Assembly (NCBI GenBank): GCA_934675575.1
Contig: CAKUQQ010000007.1
Span: 62,001-126,000 of the forward strand
Reading direction: 5' to 3'
Origin: an uncultured Muribaculaceae bacterium
GTDB lineage: Bacteria; Bacteroidota; Bacteroidia; Bacteroidales; Muribaculaceae
DNA length: 64,000 nt
In this document: one piece after another, positions 16,899 to 25,944 of the stretch
Layout: every line of letters begins with the position of its first letter
Position numbering within the stretch: position 1 is the stretch's first letter
Position numbers and translations under genes: made by a program
The notes under the pieces: model-generated
Database searches by the model: none
What the model was told of the DNA's origin: nothing
What the model saw: only the letters and a program-made list of their open reading frames with translations

Positions 16899-16929
16899 GT
16901 GCTTATAGAATAAATCGTTGCTTTGCGAG

Positions 16930-18651
16930 TTACTTTTTCTTTTGCTCCTTTACCCAGCTGTCCTTGAGACTTATGGTGCGGTTAAACACCAAATGGTCGG
17001 CTGTGGTGTCGGAGTCGACACAGAAGTAACCAAGACGTTGGAACTGGAATTTGTCCTCAACTTTGGCGTTTTGTGCCAACCAAGGCTCGATTTTTGCGTG
17101 TTCAACCACTTTGAGTGAGTCGGGGTTGATGAGCTCACGGAAATCGTGCTCGGTGTCAGCAGCCGGATTTTCAACGGCAAACAGGCGGTCGTAGAGACGC
17201 ACCTCGGCATCTTGGCAGTGGCGTGCAGACACCCAGTGCAAAGTGCCCTTGACCTTGCGGTTGCTTCCAGGCATTCCACTGAGAGTGTCGGGGTCGTAGG
17301 TGCATTGTATCTCGGTGATGTTGCCTTGCTCGTCTTTTGTGCAGCCGGTGCAGAGGATTATGTAACCACCCTTGAGACGCACTTCCTTGCCTGGGGTCAT
17401 GCGGAAGAACTTTTTAGGCGGATTTTCCATGAAGTCGGCGCGCTCAATGTAGATTTCGCGGCTGAACGGCATGTCGTGTGTTCCTGCGTTTTCCTGCTCT
17501 GGGTTGTTGTCCATTTTGAGCATTTCAACCTTGTCTTCAGGATAATTGGTGATGACCACCTTCACGGGGTCGATAACGGCGCACACGCGAGTGGCGTTGG
17601 CGTTCAGCTCCTCACGAATGGAGTGCTCAAGCAGACTGATGTCGTTGAGAGCCTCATATTTTGTGTAGCCTATGTCTTCGATGAAACTCTTGATGGAAGT
17701 GGGGGTGTAGCCGCGACGGCGCAGACCACAAATGGTGGGCATGCGAGGGTCGTCCCAGCCAGACACGATGTGTTCTTGCACGAGTTGCAGGAGCTTGCGC
17801 TTGCTCATGAGCGTGTAGGTGAGGTTGAGGCGGTTGAACTCAATTTGCCTTGGGCAATATTCGCTTGCCTTATCGCCAGCCAGCTCATGGACGAAAAGGT
17901 CGTAGAGCGGACGATGAGGCACGAATTCCAGTGTGCAGATAGAGTGGGTCACTCCCTCGAAGTAATCGCTTTGTCCGTGGGCAAAGTCATACATGGGATA
18001 AACGTTCCACTTGGTGCCTGTGCGCCAGTGAGGACGCTTGATGATGCGATAAATGATAGGGTCGCGGAAGTGCATGTTGTCGCTTGCCATGTCGATTTTG
18101 GCACGCAACACGCGGCTTCCCTCATCGAACTCGCCCTTGTTCATGCGCTCAAAAAGGTCGAGGTTTTCCTCGGCTGAGCGGTCGCGGTAGGGGCTGTTTG
18201 TGCCCGGAGTGGTGGGTGTGCCTTTTTGTGCGGCTATCTGCTCGGCAGTTTGGTCGTCAACGTATGCTTTGCCCTCTTTGATGAGCCTAACGGCAAAATC
18301 GAAGAGTTTTTGGAAATAGTCGGAAGCATAATACAGGCGGTTGCCCCAGTCGTAGCCAAGCCAATGAATGTCGCGCATGATGGCTTGCTCATATTCGGTG
18401 TCTTCTTTAGCCGGATTGGTATCGTCGAGGCGCAGATTGCAAGTGCCGCCGAATTTTTCGGCAATACCGAAATCCATACATATTGCTTTGGCGTGACCTA
18501 TGTGGAGATAACCGTTTGGCTCAGGCGGAAAACGCGTGTTTAAGCGTCCACCGTTTTTTCCTGCCTTGAGGTCGTCGGCAACAATTTGCTGTACAAAATT
18601 CAGCCCTTTGGTTTCTACGTTTTGGCTGTTTTCTTGAGAGTTGTCTGCCAT
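16930..18651 (-). CDS. glnS: Glutamine--tRNA ligase
   Basis: Class I synthetase that charges tRNA-Gln directly. The 573-residue product has RFPPEPNGYLHIGHAKA (HIGH) near residue 40, the catalytic-core LDDTNPAKEDTEY segment, and the KMSKS loop as LMSKRKL near 285, followed by the two beta-barrel anticodon-binding domains (from about 350). Length matches the bacterial/eukaryotic GlnRS family. Its presence implies direct glutaminylation rather than only the GatCAB route. Monocistronic, with a -7 box about 80 bp upstream. Confidence 0.97.
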   Translation of the reverse strand: MADNSQENSQNVETKGLNFVQQIVADDLKAGKNGGRLNTRFPPEPNGYLHIGHAKAICMDFGIAEKFGGTCNLRLDDTNPAKEDTEYEQAIMRDIHWLGYDWGNRLYYASDYFQKLFDFAVRLIKEGKAYVDDQTAEQIAAQKGTPTTPGTNSPYRDRSAEENLDLFERMNKGEFDEGSRVLRAKIDMASDNMHFRDPIIYRIIKRPHWRTGTKWNVYPMYDFAHGQSDYFEGVTHSICTLEFVPHRPLYDLFVHELAGDKASEYCPRQIEFNRLNLTYTLMSKRKLLQLVQEHIVSGWDDPRMPTICGLRRRGYTPTSIKSFIEDIGYTKYEALNDISLLEHSIREELNANATRVCAVIDPVKVVITNYPEDKVEMLKMDNNPEQENAGTHDMPFSREIYIERADFMENPPKKFFRMTPGKEVRLKGGYIILCTGCTKDEQGNITEIQCTYDPDTLSGMPGSNRKVKGTLHWVSARHCQDAEVRLYDRLFAVENPAADTEHDFRELINPDSLKVVEHAKIEPWLAQNAKVEDKFQFQRLGYFCVDSDTTADHLVFNRTISLKDSWVKEQKKK

Positions 18652-18730
18652 AATAAAAAACTAAATTATATGTGCATAATTGAGCCAAATCCCAATGTCT
18701 TTGAAAATGGGAAATGGCAGTTGTGATTTG

Positions 18731-18738
18731 CAAAGGTA
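18731..18738 (-). promoter_or_regulatory. -7 box for glnS
   Basis: CAAAGGTA on the plus strand reads TACCTTTG on the minus strand, matching TAnnTTTG, 80 bp before the glnS ATG. No clear -33. Confidence 0.45.
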
Positions 18739-18854
18739 ATAAAAAGAACTCTTATTATGAGCAGTGTGACATGCGTTTTTTGCTGGGTTACTGCAAGAAG
18801 CGTGCGCACTTGACGAGAAGAGGGTGAGGAGTTTGTGTGTTTGTGATTGATTGA

Positions 18855-18886
18855 TGTGGGATTTTGGTGTGGATTGCTTAACTTTG
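18855..18886 (+). promoter_or_regulatory. Promoter of the HU gene
   Basis: TAACTTTG at 18879-18886 with a weak TGTG -33 (18855-18858) 20 bp upstream; ATG at 18918. Confidence 0.55.
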
Positions 18887-18917
18887 TGGCTAAATCGACA
18901 AAACAGCAAAGAAACAA

Positions 18918-19190
18918 ATGGAGAACAAGGAATTGGTTGACAAGATTTCCAAAAGATTGGGCCGAAACAAGGCAGACGTTAGCAAACTGCTTGAGGGACT
19001 GGCTACTGTGATAGAAAGCAGATGCGGTGAAATGGACACTGTGGCCATACCCGGATTTGGCAACTTTGAAGCCAAGAAAAAGGCCGAACGCGTGGTGTTG
19101 AACCCCAGCAACGGCAAGCGTATGCTTGTGCCTCCGAAAATTGTGCTGAATTTCAAAGTAAGCAATGTGCTGAAAAATAAGTTGAGATGA
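18918..19190 (+). CDS. HU-family DNA-binding protein
   Basis: A 90-residue HU/IHF protein, a dimeric nucleoid architectural factor. Sequence runs from an N-terminal helical pair (KISKRLGRNKADVSKLLEGL) to the beta-arm start IPGFGNFEAKKKAERVVLNP and ends with PPKIVLNFKVSNVLKNKL. The arm carries NPSNGKRML, with the intercalating Pro just ahead of it expected at N-P. Full length, no extension. It is directly followed (28 bp) by a much larger gene starting with a second HU-like domain, so the two may act on the same DNA or heterodimerise. Confidence 0.93.
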   Translation: MENKELVDKISKRLGRNKADVSKLLEGLATVIESRCGEMDTVAIPGFGNFEAKKKAERVVLNPSNGKRMLVPPKIVLNFKVSNVLKNKLR

Positions 19191-19218
19191 GCCTGACGCA
19201 AGAAAAACGATATGCAAG

Positions 19219-20724
19219 ATGAATAAGAAAATCGCATTTCCGGAATTGGTGGAGCTTATAGCCGACACCACAAACTCGTCGAAGAGGTTGAGCGAACTTT
19301 TCCTGAAGGAATTGTTCGGCACAATATCGCAAGCCTTGATTGACGGTGAAAGCGTGAAAGTGAAAAGCTTGGGCACGTTTAAGCTGACAAAGGTGAGTGT
19401 GCGCAAAAGCGTTGATGTGAACACCGGTGAAGAAATCGAAATACCGAGTCACAATAAGTTGACGTTTATTCCTGACAAGAACCTTGCCGAGGCAATCAAC
19501 ACGCCTTTTTCGCAGTTTGAGACCACAGTGCTAAGCGATGAAGTGACAAATGAGGAGCTTGCCGCTGTGGAGCAGGAAGACGACGAACCGGCTGCTGAAG
19601 CAGAGCCTGTGGAGGAGACTGCAAGCGAGACCGCTGCCGAAAGCCAGACAAACGACGAACTGGCTGGCGACGACTCTTATGAAGCCGAAGATGTGAACAC
19701 GCTGGGCGAAGCGATTGAAGAAACTGAAAGGGCAGAAATGCCAAATGAAAATGAAATTGTGACTCCGCCACCATTTGTGCCTCATGAAGAAACTACTGAA
19801 AATAATGTGCCGCAAGCGCCTGCATTGGCTGCGGAGGAGGTAGTGGACAAGAAAGATGATGACTCATTTCCGGAAGTAAACTGCCAAGAGTCAGCACCAG
19901 ATGCAACGGTCGAGCCTGAAACGGCTACAAGTGACACCGAAAACGTGGAAGAAAATGCTGCCGGCGGTGAAACGGAAACAATTGCTGACGAAGAAACAGC
20001 CGATGTGCCAGAAGCAGCACCAGTGCAAGCAGAAGTTGCTGATGACGAACCGCAGGCTGGCGATAGTGCTACAGACAGTGAAGAAGATGTGCTGGAGGAA
20101 AACGACGATGTGGCAGAAACGGAATCAGAATTGCCACAACCGCAACCAGAAGCGCAACCGCAACAAATGGTGCTTCCGTCGGACTATCAACGGATAGAGT
20201 TTGAGAAAAAACTGAAAGAAGTGACAAGAAAATCGCTTATGCGAGGATTTTTGTGGGGTGTGCTTGTGGCAGTGTTTGCGTGTTGTGTGATAGGCTATCT
20301 GCTCTACACTTCGCATGGCCAAAACCAGCAGCCGCCAATGGCCGATATTGTGCCAGACACACAGGTTGTGGCTGACTCGGTGGTCGAAAAGCCAGCGGCG
20401 AAACAACAAGACACCACTACCGAGGTGCAAAAGACTCCTGTTCAGGCTTCTGACAGCGAAAAGACCCCCGCTAAGGTGGTGAGGGACACTATAAACGGCA
20501 GAACCCTGATGAGCATGAGCACGAAACATTATGGCAAGTGGTGCTTCTGGGTGTATATCTATGAGGAAAACAAAAGCAAGATAGCCAACCCGAACAACAT
20601 GAGGCCTGGAACAGTGCTTGTGATACCGCCTGCCGAGAAATATGGCATTGACCCCAAGAACAAGGCAAGCGTGGAGAAAGCCAAGAAAAAATCGTTTGAA
20701 ATACTCAAACGCTATGAGCAATGA
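19219..20724 (+). CDS. Membrane-spanning HU-like / LysM-like protein
   Basis: A 501-residue protein in four parts. Residues 1-95 form an HU-fold domain (FPELVELIADTTNSSKRLSE, SVKVKSLGTFKLTKV, KLTFIPDKNLAEAIN). Residues about 105-325 are a very acidic, Glu/Ala/Thr/Pro-rich linker without obvious fold. A basic stretch (KKLKEVTRKSLMR, about 329-342) precedes a single transmembrane helix (about 343-366), predicting an N-in orientation. The outside part has a Pro/Thr-rich spacer and a LysM-like module (about 421-470: GRTLMSMSTKHYGKWCFW, NPNNMRPGTVLVIPP) with a helical Lys-rich end. DNA binding, membrane anchoring and peptidoglycan binding are inferred from the domains. It lies between HU and moxR; related proteins exist in Bacteroidota, role unknown to me. 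Confidence 0.85.
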   Translation: MNKKIAFPELVELIADTTNSSKRLSELFLKELFGTISQALIDGESVKVKSLGTFKLTKVSVRKSVDVNTGEEIEIPSHNKLTFIPDKNLAEAINTPFSQFETTVLSDEVTNEELAAVEQEDDEPAAEAEPVEETASETAAESQTNDELAGDDSYEAEDVNTLGEAIEETERAEMPNENEIVTPPPFVPHEETTENNVPQAPALAAEEVVDKKDDDSFPEVNCQESAPDATVEPETATSDTENVEENAAGGETETIADEETADVPEAAPVQAEVADDEPQAGDSATDSEEDVLEENDDVAETESELPQPQPEAQPQQMVLPSDYQRIEFEKKLKEVTRKSLMRGFLWGVLVAVFACCVIGYLLYTSHGQNQQPPMADIVPDTQVVADSVVEKPAAKQQDTTTEVQKTPVQASDSEKTPAKVVRDTINGRTLMSMSTKHYGKWCFWVYIYEENKSKIANPNNMRPGTVLVIPPAEKYGIDPKNKASVEKAKKKSFEILKRYEQ

Positions 20725-20861
20725 AACTAAATGCGCACGACCAAGCAGACACGAAGCTGCTGGCCGTGCGCAAACGTTATGTGCTCTGGCCGACATGTGT
20801 GCAAATGTTAAAACGTGTTTGGCGATTTAACCAAAAATATTATAAATTAACTACGCCGGAA

Positions 20862-20892
20862 TTCGTTTTTAGTGTTCTATATTTTATATTTG
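20862..20892 (+). promoter_or_regulatory. Promoter of the moxR/bat operon
   Basis: TATATTTG at 20885-20892 preceded at 19 bp by TTCG (20862-20865), a weak -33. The moxR ATG is at 20947. The 222-bp gap after the HU/LysM gene supports an independent promoter. Confidence 0.6.
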
Positions 20893-20946
20893 CACAATAA
20901 TAATGAATTTTGGAACAAAAACTGAAAAATAAAGAATAAACGAACT

Positions 20947-21942
20947 ATGAGTGAGTCAGTTAATATAAGAGAATTGAATGACTTGATAGCAAGTAAGAGT
21001 GGTTTTGTGAACATGATTACACAAGGCATGGACCAAACCATAGTGGGCCAGAAGCATCTGGTTGACACGTTGCTTATAGCGCTGCTTGCAAATGGGCACA
21101 TACTGCTTGAGGGTGTGCCAGGCTTGGCCAAGACTTTGGCAATAAAAACACTTGCGCAACTGGTTGACGCAAAATACAGCAGAATTCAGTTTACTCCCGA
21201 CCTGCTCCCTGCCGACGTGACGGGAACAATGGTGTATAGCATGCAAAAAGAGCAGTTTGAGGTGAAAAAGGGACCTGTGTTTGCCAACTTCGTTTTGGCA
21301 GATGAAATCAACCGTGCCCCAGCTAAAGTGCAAAGTGCCCTGCTTGAGGCAATGCAGGAGCGTCAGGTGACCATAGGCGACAACACATTCAAGCTCGAAG
21401 AACCATTTTTGGTGATGGCCACCCAAAACCCGATAGAGCAAGAAGGAACATATCCGCTGCCAGAGGCACAAGTTGACCGTTTCTTGATGAAGGTGGTGAT
21501 TGGCTATCCAAACAAGAGCGAGGAAAAGCAAATCATCAGAATGAACATCAATTCTGAAAAAACAAACATTCGTCCACTGGTTTCGCCTCAAGAAATTCTG
21601 GAAACTCGCAAGATTGTAGAGAAAATATACATTGACGAGAAGATTGAAAGATATATAGTTGACATTGTGTTTGCGACACGTTTCCCAAGCGATTATGGCT
21701 TGAACGACTTGACAAGCGTGATTTCGTTTGGAGCTTCACCGCGTGCATCAATCGGCATGGCTCTTGCCGCTCGCGCCTACGCATTCCTGAAAGGTCGCGG
21801 ATATGTGATACCGGAAGATGTGCGTGCCGTGTGCCACGATGTGATGCGCCACAGAATGGGCTTGTCGTATGAGGCCGAGGCCAACAGCATAAGCGCTGAC
21901 GATGTGGTGAGCGAAATTCTAGACAAGATAGCAGTGCCCTAA
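20947..21942 (+). CDS. MoxR-family AAA+ ATPase
   Basis: MoxR ATPases act as chaperones for von Willebrand A (vWA) proteins, which are encoded just downstream. The 331-residue protein has Walker A EGVPGLAKT near residue 55, Walker B FVLADEINRAPAKVQSALLEAM near 115, sensor 1 ATQNPIEQEGTYPLPEAQ, arginine-finger region DRF, and the C-terminal lid with GASPRASIGMALAARAYAFL. First gene of a nine-gene same-strand run through batE; 57 bp precede the DUF58 gene. Confidence 0.95.
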   Translation: MSESVNIRELNDLIASKSGFVNMITQGMDQTIVGQKHLVDTLLIALLANGHILLEGVPGLAKTLAIKTLAQLVDAKYSRIQFTPDLLPADVTGTMVYSMQKEQFEVKKGPVFANFVLADEINRAPAKVQSALLEAMQERQVTIGDNTFKLEEPFLVMATQNPIEQEGTYPLPEAQVDRFLMKVVIGYPNKSEEKQIIRMNINSEKTNIRPLVSPQEILETRKIVEKIYIDEKIERYIVDIVFATRFPSDYGLNDLTSVISFGASPRASIGMALAARAYAFLKGRGYVIPEDVRAVCHDVMRHRMGLSYEAEANSISADDVVSEILDKIAVP

Positions 21943-21999
21943 CCGCAGGCAATTGCATGAAGGAGCTGCGTGCATGGACACAATGTGAGTTACACAATC

Positions 22000-22878
22000 A
22001 TGGATTCGAATGAACTGATAAAGAAAGTCCGCAAGATAGAGATTAAGTCAAAAGGACTTTCACAAAACATATTTGCCGGAGAATATCACTCTGCGTTCAA
22101 GGGCCGCGGAATGACGTTCAGTGAGGTGCGTGAGTATCAGTATGGCGACGATGTGCGCGACATAGACTGGAACGTGACCGCGCGCCAGAACCGTCCATAC
22201 ATAAAGGTGTATGAGGAAGAGCGTGAGCTCACGGTGATGCTGGTGGTAGATGTGTCGGGCAGCAAGGATTTTGGCGCTGTGGGCGATGCCAAGCACGAAA
22301 TGATGACCGAGGTGGCCGCCACATTGGCGTTTTCGGCAATAGAAAACAACGATAAAGTGGGAGTGATATTTTTCTCCGACAAGATAGAGAAGTTCATTCC
22401 GCCGCAAAAGGGGCGCAAGCACATATTGTTCGTGATTAGAGAACTGCTCGGCTTTAAGCCTGAAAGCAACGGAACGGACATTAACAGGGCTTTGGAATAT
22501 TTGACCAGCGCCATCAAGAAGCGTTGCACCGCGTTTTTGATTTCGGATTTCATAGACGACAAGGATTATCAGAAAGCCATGTCGATAACCAACAGCAAGC
22601 ACGACTTGATTGCAATTCAGGTGTATGATAAGCGCGACGAGCAGATGCCCGACGTGGGGCTTGTGAAGGCTCGCGACGCCGAGAGCGGTGCAGAAAAATG
22701 GATAAACACCAGTTCTGCAAAGGTGCGACAGGCCTATAACCGCTGGTGGTATGTGCGCCAGCAGAAGATGACCGAGGCCATGCAGCGGAGCCAAGTGGAT
22801 TTGGCTTCGGTTGCCACCGACGAGGACTATGTGAAAGCACTCATGGGGCTTTTTAAGAGAAGGGGAGTGAGCCGCTAA
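22000..22878 (+). CDS. DUF58 / vWA-like protein of the bat operon
   Basis: A 292-residue cytoplasmic protein. The DUF58 signature GRGMTFSEVREYQYGDDVRDIDWNVTAR lies near residues 35-60, followed by a vWA-like fold with the metal-ion-dependent adhesion motif VVDVSGSKD (DxSxS) near 85. It is the usual partner of MoxR ATPases. The ATG at 22000 is preferred; a GTG at 21970 is in frame but adds ten residues outside the family alignment. It is followed 15 bp on by the membrane-anchored DUF4381-like gene. Confidence 0.92.
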   Translation: MDSNELIKKVRKIEIKSKGLSQNIFAGEYHSAFKGRGMTFSEVREYQYGDDVRDIDWNVTARQNRPYIKVYEEERELTVMLVVDVSGSKDFGAVGDAKHEMMTEVAATLAFSAIENNDKVGVIFFSDKIEKFIPPQKGRKHILFVIRELLGFKPESNGTDINRALEYLTSAIKKRCTAFLISDFIDDKDYQKAMSITNSKHDLIAIQVYDKRDEQMPDVGLVKARDAESGAEKWINTSSAKVRQAYNRWWYVRQQKMTEAMQRSQVDLASVATDEDYVKALMGLFKRRGVSR

Positions 22879-22893
22879 TAATAGCAGGAAAAG

Positions 22894-23880
22894 ATGAAGA
22901 GAAGATTAAGATATGTTTTGCTTGTGGCTCTTGTGTGGCTTTTTCCGGCAATGGCCATGTGCGGCAATGTGCAGCTGAGCGCAAAGCTTGACTCTGCACT
23001 GCTGCTTATGGGCAAAACCACGGCTATGCACATAGAAATTGTGCAAGACAAGAACGTGAAAGGCTACTTTGTGGAAGAGCATGCCGACACGCTCAATGCC
23101 TTTGTGGAGATAGCCGGCCGTCCTAAGGCCGACACCGTGGATTTGGGCAACAACAGAATACAAATAAAGAAAGACTTGATTTTGCAGTCGTTTGACTCGG
23201 GCATGTATGTGCTGCCGCCGCTGAGATATGTGGTGGGTAACGACACGGTGAGGTCAAACCAGCTGACACTGAAAGTGCTGCCGGTGAAGGTGGGCAATCA
23301 GAAAGACATTCACGACTACAAACCAGTGCAAGAAGTGCCATTCAAGTTGTTTGACCTGGTGCCTACGTTCATCACCGACTACTGGTGGGTGTATCTGATA
23401 GTGGTGGTGCTGGTGCTTGCAGGACTGTATGCCTACTTCAAGTGGTACAAGAAAGGAATAAATCCGCTGAAGCACGAGAAGAAGCGCTTGCCGCCATACG
23501 AAGAAGCCGTGCAAGGGCTCAAAGAGCTTAAAGACCGCAATTTGTGGCAAAACGGACTGGAAAAGGAATACTTCACACAACTGACTGACATTTTGAGGGT
23601 GTATATAGACCGACGGTTCAAGGTGAACGCCGTGGAAATGACGAGCAGCCAGATAATAGACGTGCTGAAGAAAAATGAAGAAACAAAGGCTGTGAACGAG
23701 CAGCTCAAGTCGATATTGGAAATGGCCGACTTTGTGAAATTTGCCAACATGAAACCGCTGGCCGATGACAACGAGGCCGCTTACAGCAAGGCTGTGAGCT
23801 TTGTGGAAGAAACAAAACCGGCTCCAGAGCCAGAACCGGAAGCTGGCAAGGCTGGAGGAAAGGAGGAGGTGAAGAAATGA
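22894..23880 (+). CDS. Membrane-anchored DUF4381-like protein of the bat operon
   Basis: A 328-residue protein: signal peptide (to about 23), a periplasmic beta-rich domain resembling the Ig-like part of BatD (about 25-145, with DSGMYVLPPLRYVV), a transmembrane helix (about 165-185, YWWVYLIVVVLVLAGLYAYF), and a cytoplasmic helical domain with RLPPYEEAVQGLKELK and YFTQLTDILRVYIDRRF that matches the DUF4381-like pattern. It ends with a Pro/Glu/Lys tail. Its exact role is not known; position between DUF58 and BatA suggests it couples cytoplasmic MoxR/vWA activity to the periplasm. Overlaps batA by four bases. Confidence 0.8.
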   Translation: MKRRLRYVLLVALVWLFPAMAMCGNVQLSAKLDSALLLMGKTTAMHIEIVQDKNVKGYFVEEHADTLNAFVEIAGRPKADTVDLGNNRIQIKKDLILQSFDSGMYVLPPLRYVVGNDTVRSNQLTLKVLPVKVGNQKDIHDYKPVQEVPFKLFDLVPTFITDYWWVYLIVVVLVLAGLYAYFKWYKKGINPLKHEKKRLPPYEEAVQGLKELKDRNLWQNGLEKEYFTQLTDILRVYIDRRFKVNAVEMTSSQIIDVLKKNEETKAVNEQLKSILEMADFVKFANMKPLADDNEAAYSKAVSFVEETKPAPEPEPEAGKAGGKEEVKK

Positions 23881-24866
23881 AATTTGCCAATCCTCAACTG
23901 CTGTGGCTGTTTTTGATATACGTGCCGCTGATAGCGTGGTATGTGAAACGCCGTCGCAGCGCGTCGCCAACGGTGCTGCTGTCAACCACCAAGCAGTTTG
24001 ACAGTCTGGGCACAAGCTGGAAGGTGGTGCTTATGCACCTGATGTTTGTGGCCAAATTGCTTGCCATAGGGTGTGGAATAATCATATTGTGCCGTCCGCA
24101 GTCGTATGACAGCTGGTCAACCTCGGAAACTGAGGGAACTGACATCGTGGTGGCAATGGACGTGTCAACGAGTATGCTTGCCAAGGACTTCAACCCAACG
24201 CGACTTGACGCGGCAAAAGACGTGGCCACACAGTTTGTGACAGGGCGTGAGAGCGACAACATAGGACTTGTGATATTTGCCGGAGAGGCGTTCACGCAGG
24301 TGCCAATGACCACCGACAATGCCTCGCTGGTCAACTCTATTCGCGACATTAAGATAGGTATGCTTGAAGACGGCACCGCCATAGGCGATGGCATAGCCAC
24401 CGCAATAAACCGCATAAGAGACGGCAAGGCCAAGTCGAAGAGCATAATACTGCTTACTGACGGCTCTAACAACACTGGCACAGTGGCACCTTTTACGGCA
24501 GCACAAGTGGCGCAAAAATATGGAATTAAAATATACACGATAGGCGTGGGCAGCAATGGCACCGCACTTTATCCTGTGGCCATGGACTATAGTGGCAGGT
24601 TGCAGTATCAGCGCATGCCAGTGGTGATAGACGAGGGCGCTTTGCAGAAAATAGCCCAAACTACCGGAGGAAAATATTTCAGAGCTACGAGCAAAGGTGT
24701 GCTGAAATCAATTTTCAAAGAAATCGACAAACTTGAGAAAACGCGTATGGACGTGAGAAACTTCAGCCATGCCCAAGACGATTACATGCCGTGGGCGTGG
24801 GCACTGCTTGCCTTGATGCTCGTGGTGCTGGTTTCGCGCTACACAGTGCTGCGGCACATGCCATAA
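23877..24866 (+). CDS. batA: BatA, membrane vWA protein
   Basis: A 329-residue protein with the N-terminal BatA signature FANPQLLWLFLIYVPLIAWY (first membrane helix), a second helix near 60-80, a vWA domain (about 88-290) with intact metal site MDVSTSM (DxSxS), Thr in the second loop (TTDNASLV) and LTDGSN, and a final transmembrane helix near 305-325. Bat (Bacteroides aerotolerance) proteins were named for effects on oxygen survival in Bacteroides fragilis; the mechanism is unsettled. It probably pairs with BatB next door. Confidence 0.9.
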   Translation: MKFANPQLLWLFLIYVPLIAWYVKRRRSASPTVLLSTTKQFDSLGTSWKVVLMHLMFVAKLLAIGCGIIILCRPQSYDSWSTSETEGTDIVVAMDVSTSMLAKDFNPTRLDAAKDVATQFVTGRESDNIGLVIFAGEAFTQVPMTTDNASLVNSIRDIKIGMLEDGTAIGDGIATAINRIRDGKAKSKSIILLTDGSNNTGTVAPFTAAQVAQKYGIKIYTIGVGSNGTALYPVAMDYSGRLQYQRMPVVIDEGALQKIAQTTGGKYFRATSKGVLKSIFKEIDKLEKTRMDVRNFSHAQDDYMPWAWALLALMLVVLVSRYTVLRHMP

Positions 24867-24906
24867 ACCACAGAAAGCGTGTTTCTTGAATTGAAGAAAA
24901 TGAATT

Positions 24907-25944
24907 ATGTTTAGTTTTGCCAATCCTGAATATTTATATCTGCTTCTGCTAATTCCTGTGATAGCAGTGCTGTTTTTGTGGTCAAGAGCCAAGCGGAAAA
25001 AAAGCATTGCCAAGTTTGGGCGTAAAGCAGTAGTGGAAACATTGATGCCCGATGTGTCAACCTACAAGCCGTGGATAAAGCTCACGCTTGAGCTGCTGGC
25101 ACTGGCGGCGATAGTGATAGTGCTGGCCAGGCCAAGGGCCGGAGCGCGCACGAGCACAACGACAACGCGCGGCATAGAGGTGATGGTGGCACTCGACGTG
25201 TCGAACTCAATGCGAGCCTCGTGCAGCGACAATCCCGACGACATGAGCCGGCTTGAACGCTCAAAAATGATATTGGAAAAGCTCATAGACAAGTTTGAGA
25301 ATGACCGTGTGGGCTTGATTGTGTTTGCCGGCAATGCCTATGTGCAGATGCCAATCACAAGCGACTATCTGTCGGCAAAAATGTATTTGAGCAGCATAAA
25401 CACCAACATGGTGCCTACGCAAGGCACAGCAATTGGTGCTGCAATCAACTTGGCGATGAACTCATTCTCCAAGAACAAAAAGTGCCAGAAGTCAATCATA
25501 GTGATAACTGATGGAGAGAACCACGAGGACGATGCCGTGGGCGCGGCAAAAGATGCTGCCAAAAACGGTATTCAGGTGAACGTGGTGGGCATGGGCGCAA
25601 CCAATGGCGCTCCAATACCCATGAGCAACGGTGGCTACTTGAAAGACAATGACGGCCAAGTGGTGACCACATTCCTTAATGAGAAAATGGCAAGCGATAT
25701 AGCCGCTGCCGGCAAGGGCGTGTATGTGTCGGGGGCTGCTGGCGATGCGCTTGAAACCTTGCAGGACTCGCTCAACAAGCTTGCCAAGTCGAACCTATCG
25801 CAGGTGACATACAGCCAGCGCGACGAGCAATTCCCGATATTCGCGTGGATAGCAATATTGCTGATTATTGCCGACATGTTTGTGTCGGAGCGCAAAAACT
25901 CATGGCTGAAGAAGTATAATTTCTTTACAAAAGACGGAAAATGA
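24907..25944 (+). CDS. batB: BatB, membrane vWA protein
   Basis: A 345-residue paralogue of BatA with the same layout: N-terminal FANPEYLYLLLLIPVIAVLF helix, a second helix near 60, vWA domain with LDVSNSM (DxSxS), ITDGENHEDDA, and a C-terminal membrane helix near 320. The metal site is intact. A 20-residue insertion (MRASCSDNPDDMSR) follows the MIDAS Ser, compared with BatA. It starts 40 bp after batA and overlaps batC by four bases (ATGA). Confidence 0.9.
   Translation: MFSFANPEYLYLLLLIPVIAVLFLWSRAKRKKSIAKFGRKAVVETLMPDVSTYKPWIKLTLELLALAAIVIVLARPRAGARTSTTTTRGIEVMVALDVSNSMRASCSDNPDDMSRLERSKMILEKLIDKFENDRVGLIVFAGNAYVQMPITSDYLSAKMYLSSINTNMVPTQGTAIGAAINLAMNSFSKNKKCQKSIIVITDGENHEDDAVGAAKDAAKNGIQVNVVGMGATNGAPIPMSNGGYLKDNDGQVVTTFLNEKMASDIAAAGKGVYVSGAAGDALETLQDSLNKLAKSNLSQVTYSQRDEQFPIFAWIAILLIIADMFVSERKNSWLKKYNFFTKDGK

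Noticed and set aside
17146-18177. A 343-codon open frame opposite glnS
   Set aside because: Shadow of glnS codon bias; overlaps no regulatory element.
19540-20200. Acidic linker of the HU/LysM protein as a frameshifted or spurious region
   Set aside because: The frame is continuous, the composition is coherent (Glu/Ala/Thr/Pro), and it joins two recognisable domains in the correct order.
20642-20830. A 62-codon open frame at the end of the HU/LysM gene
   Set aside because: Overlaps the conserved LysM-side coding sequence in another frame, no RBS or promoter; a shadow.
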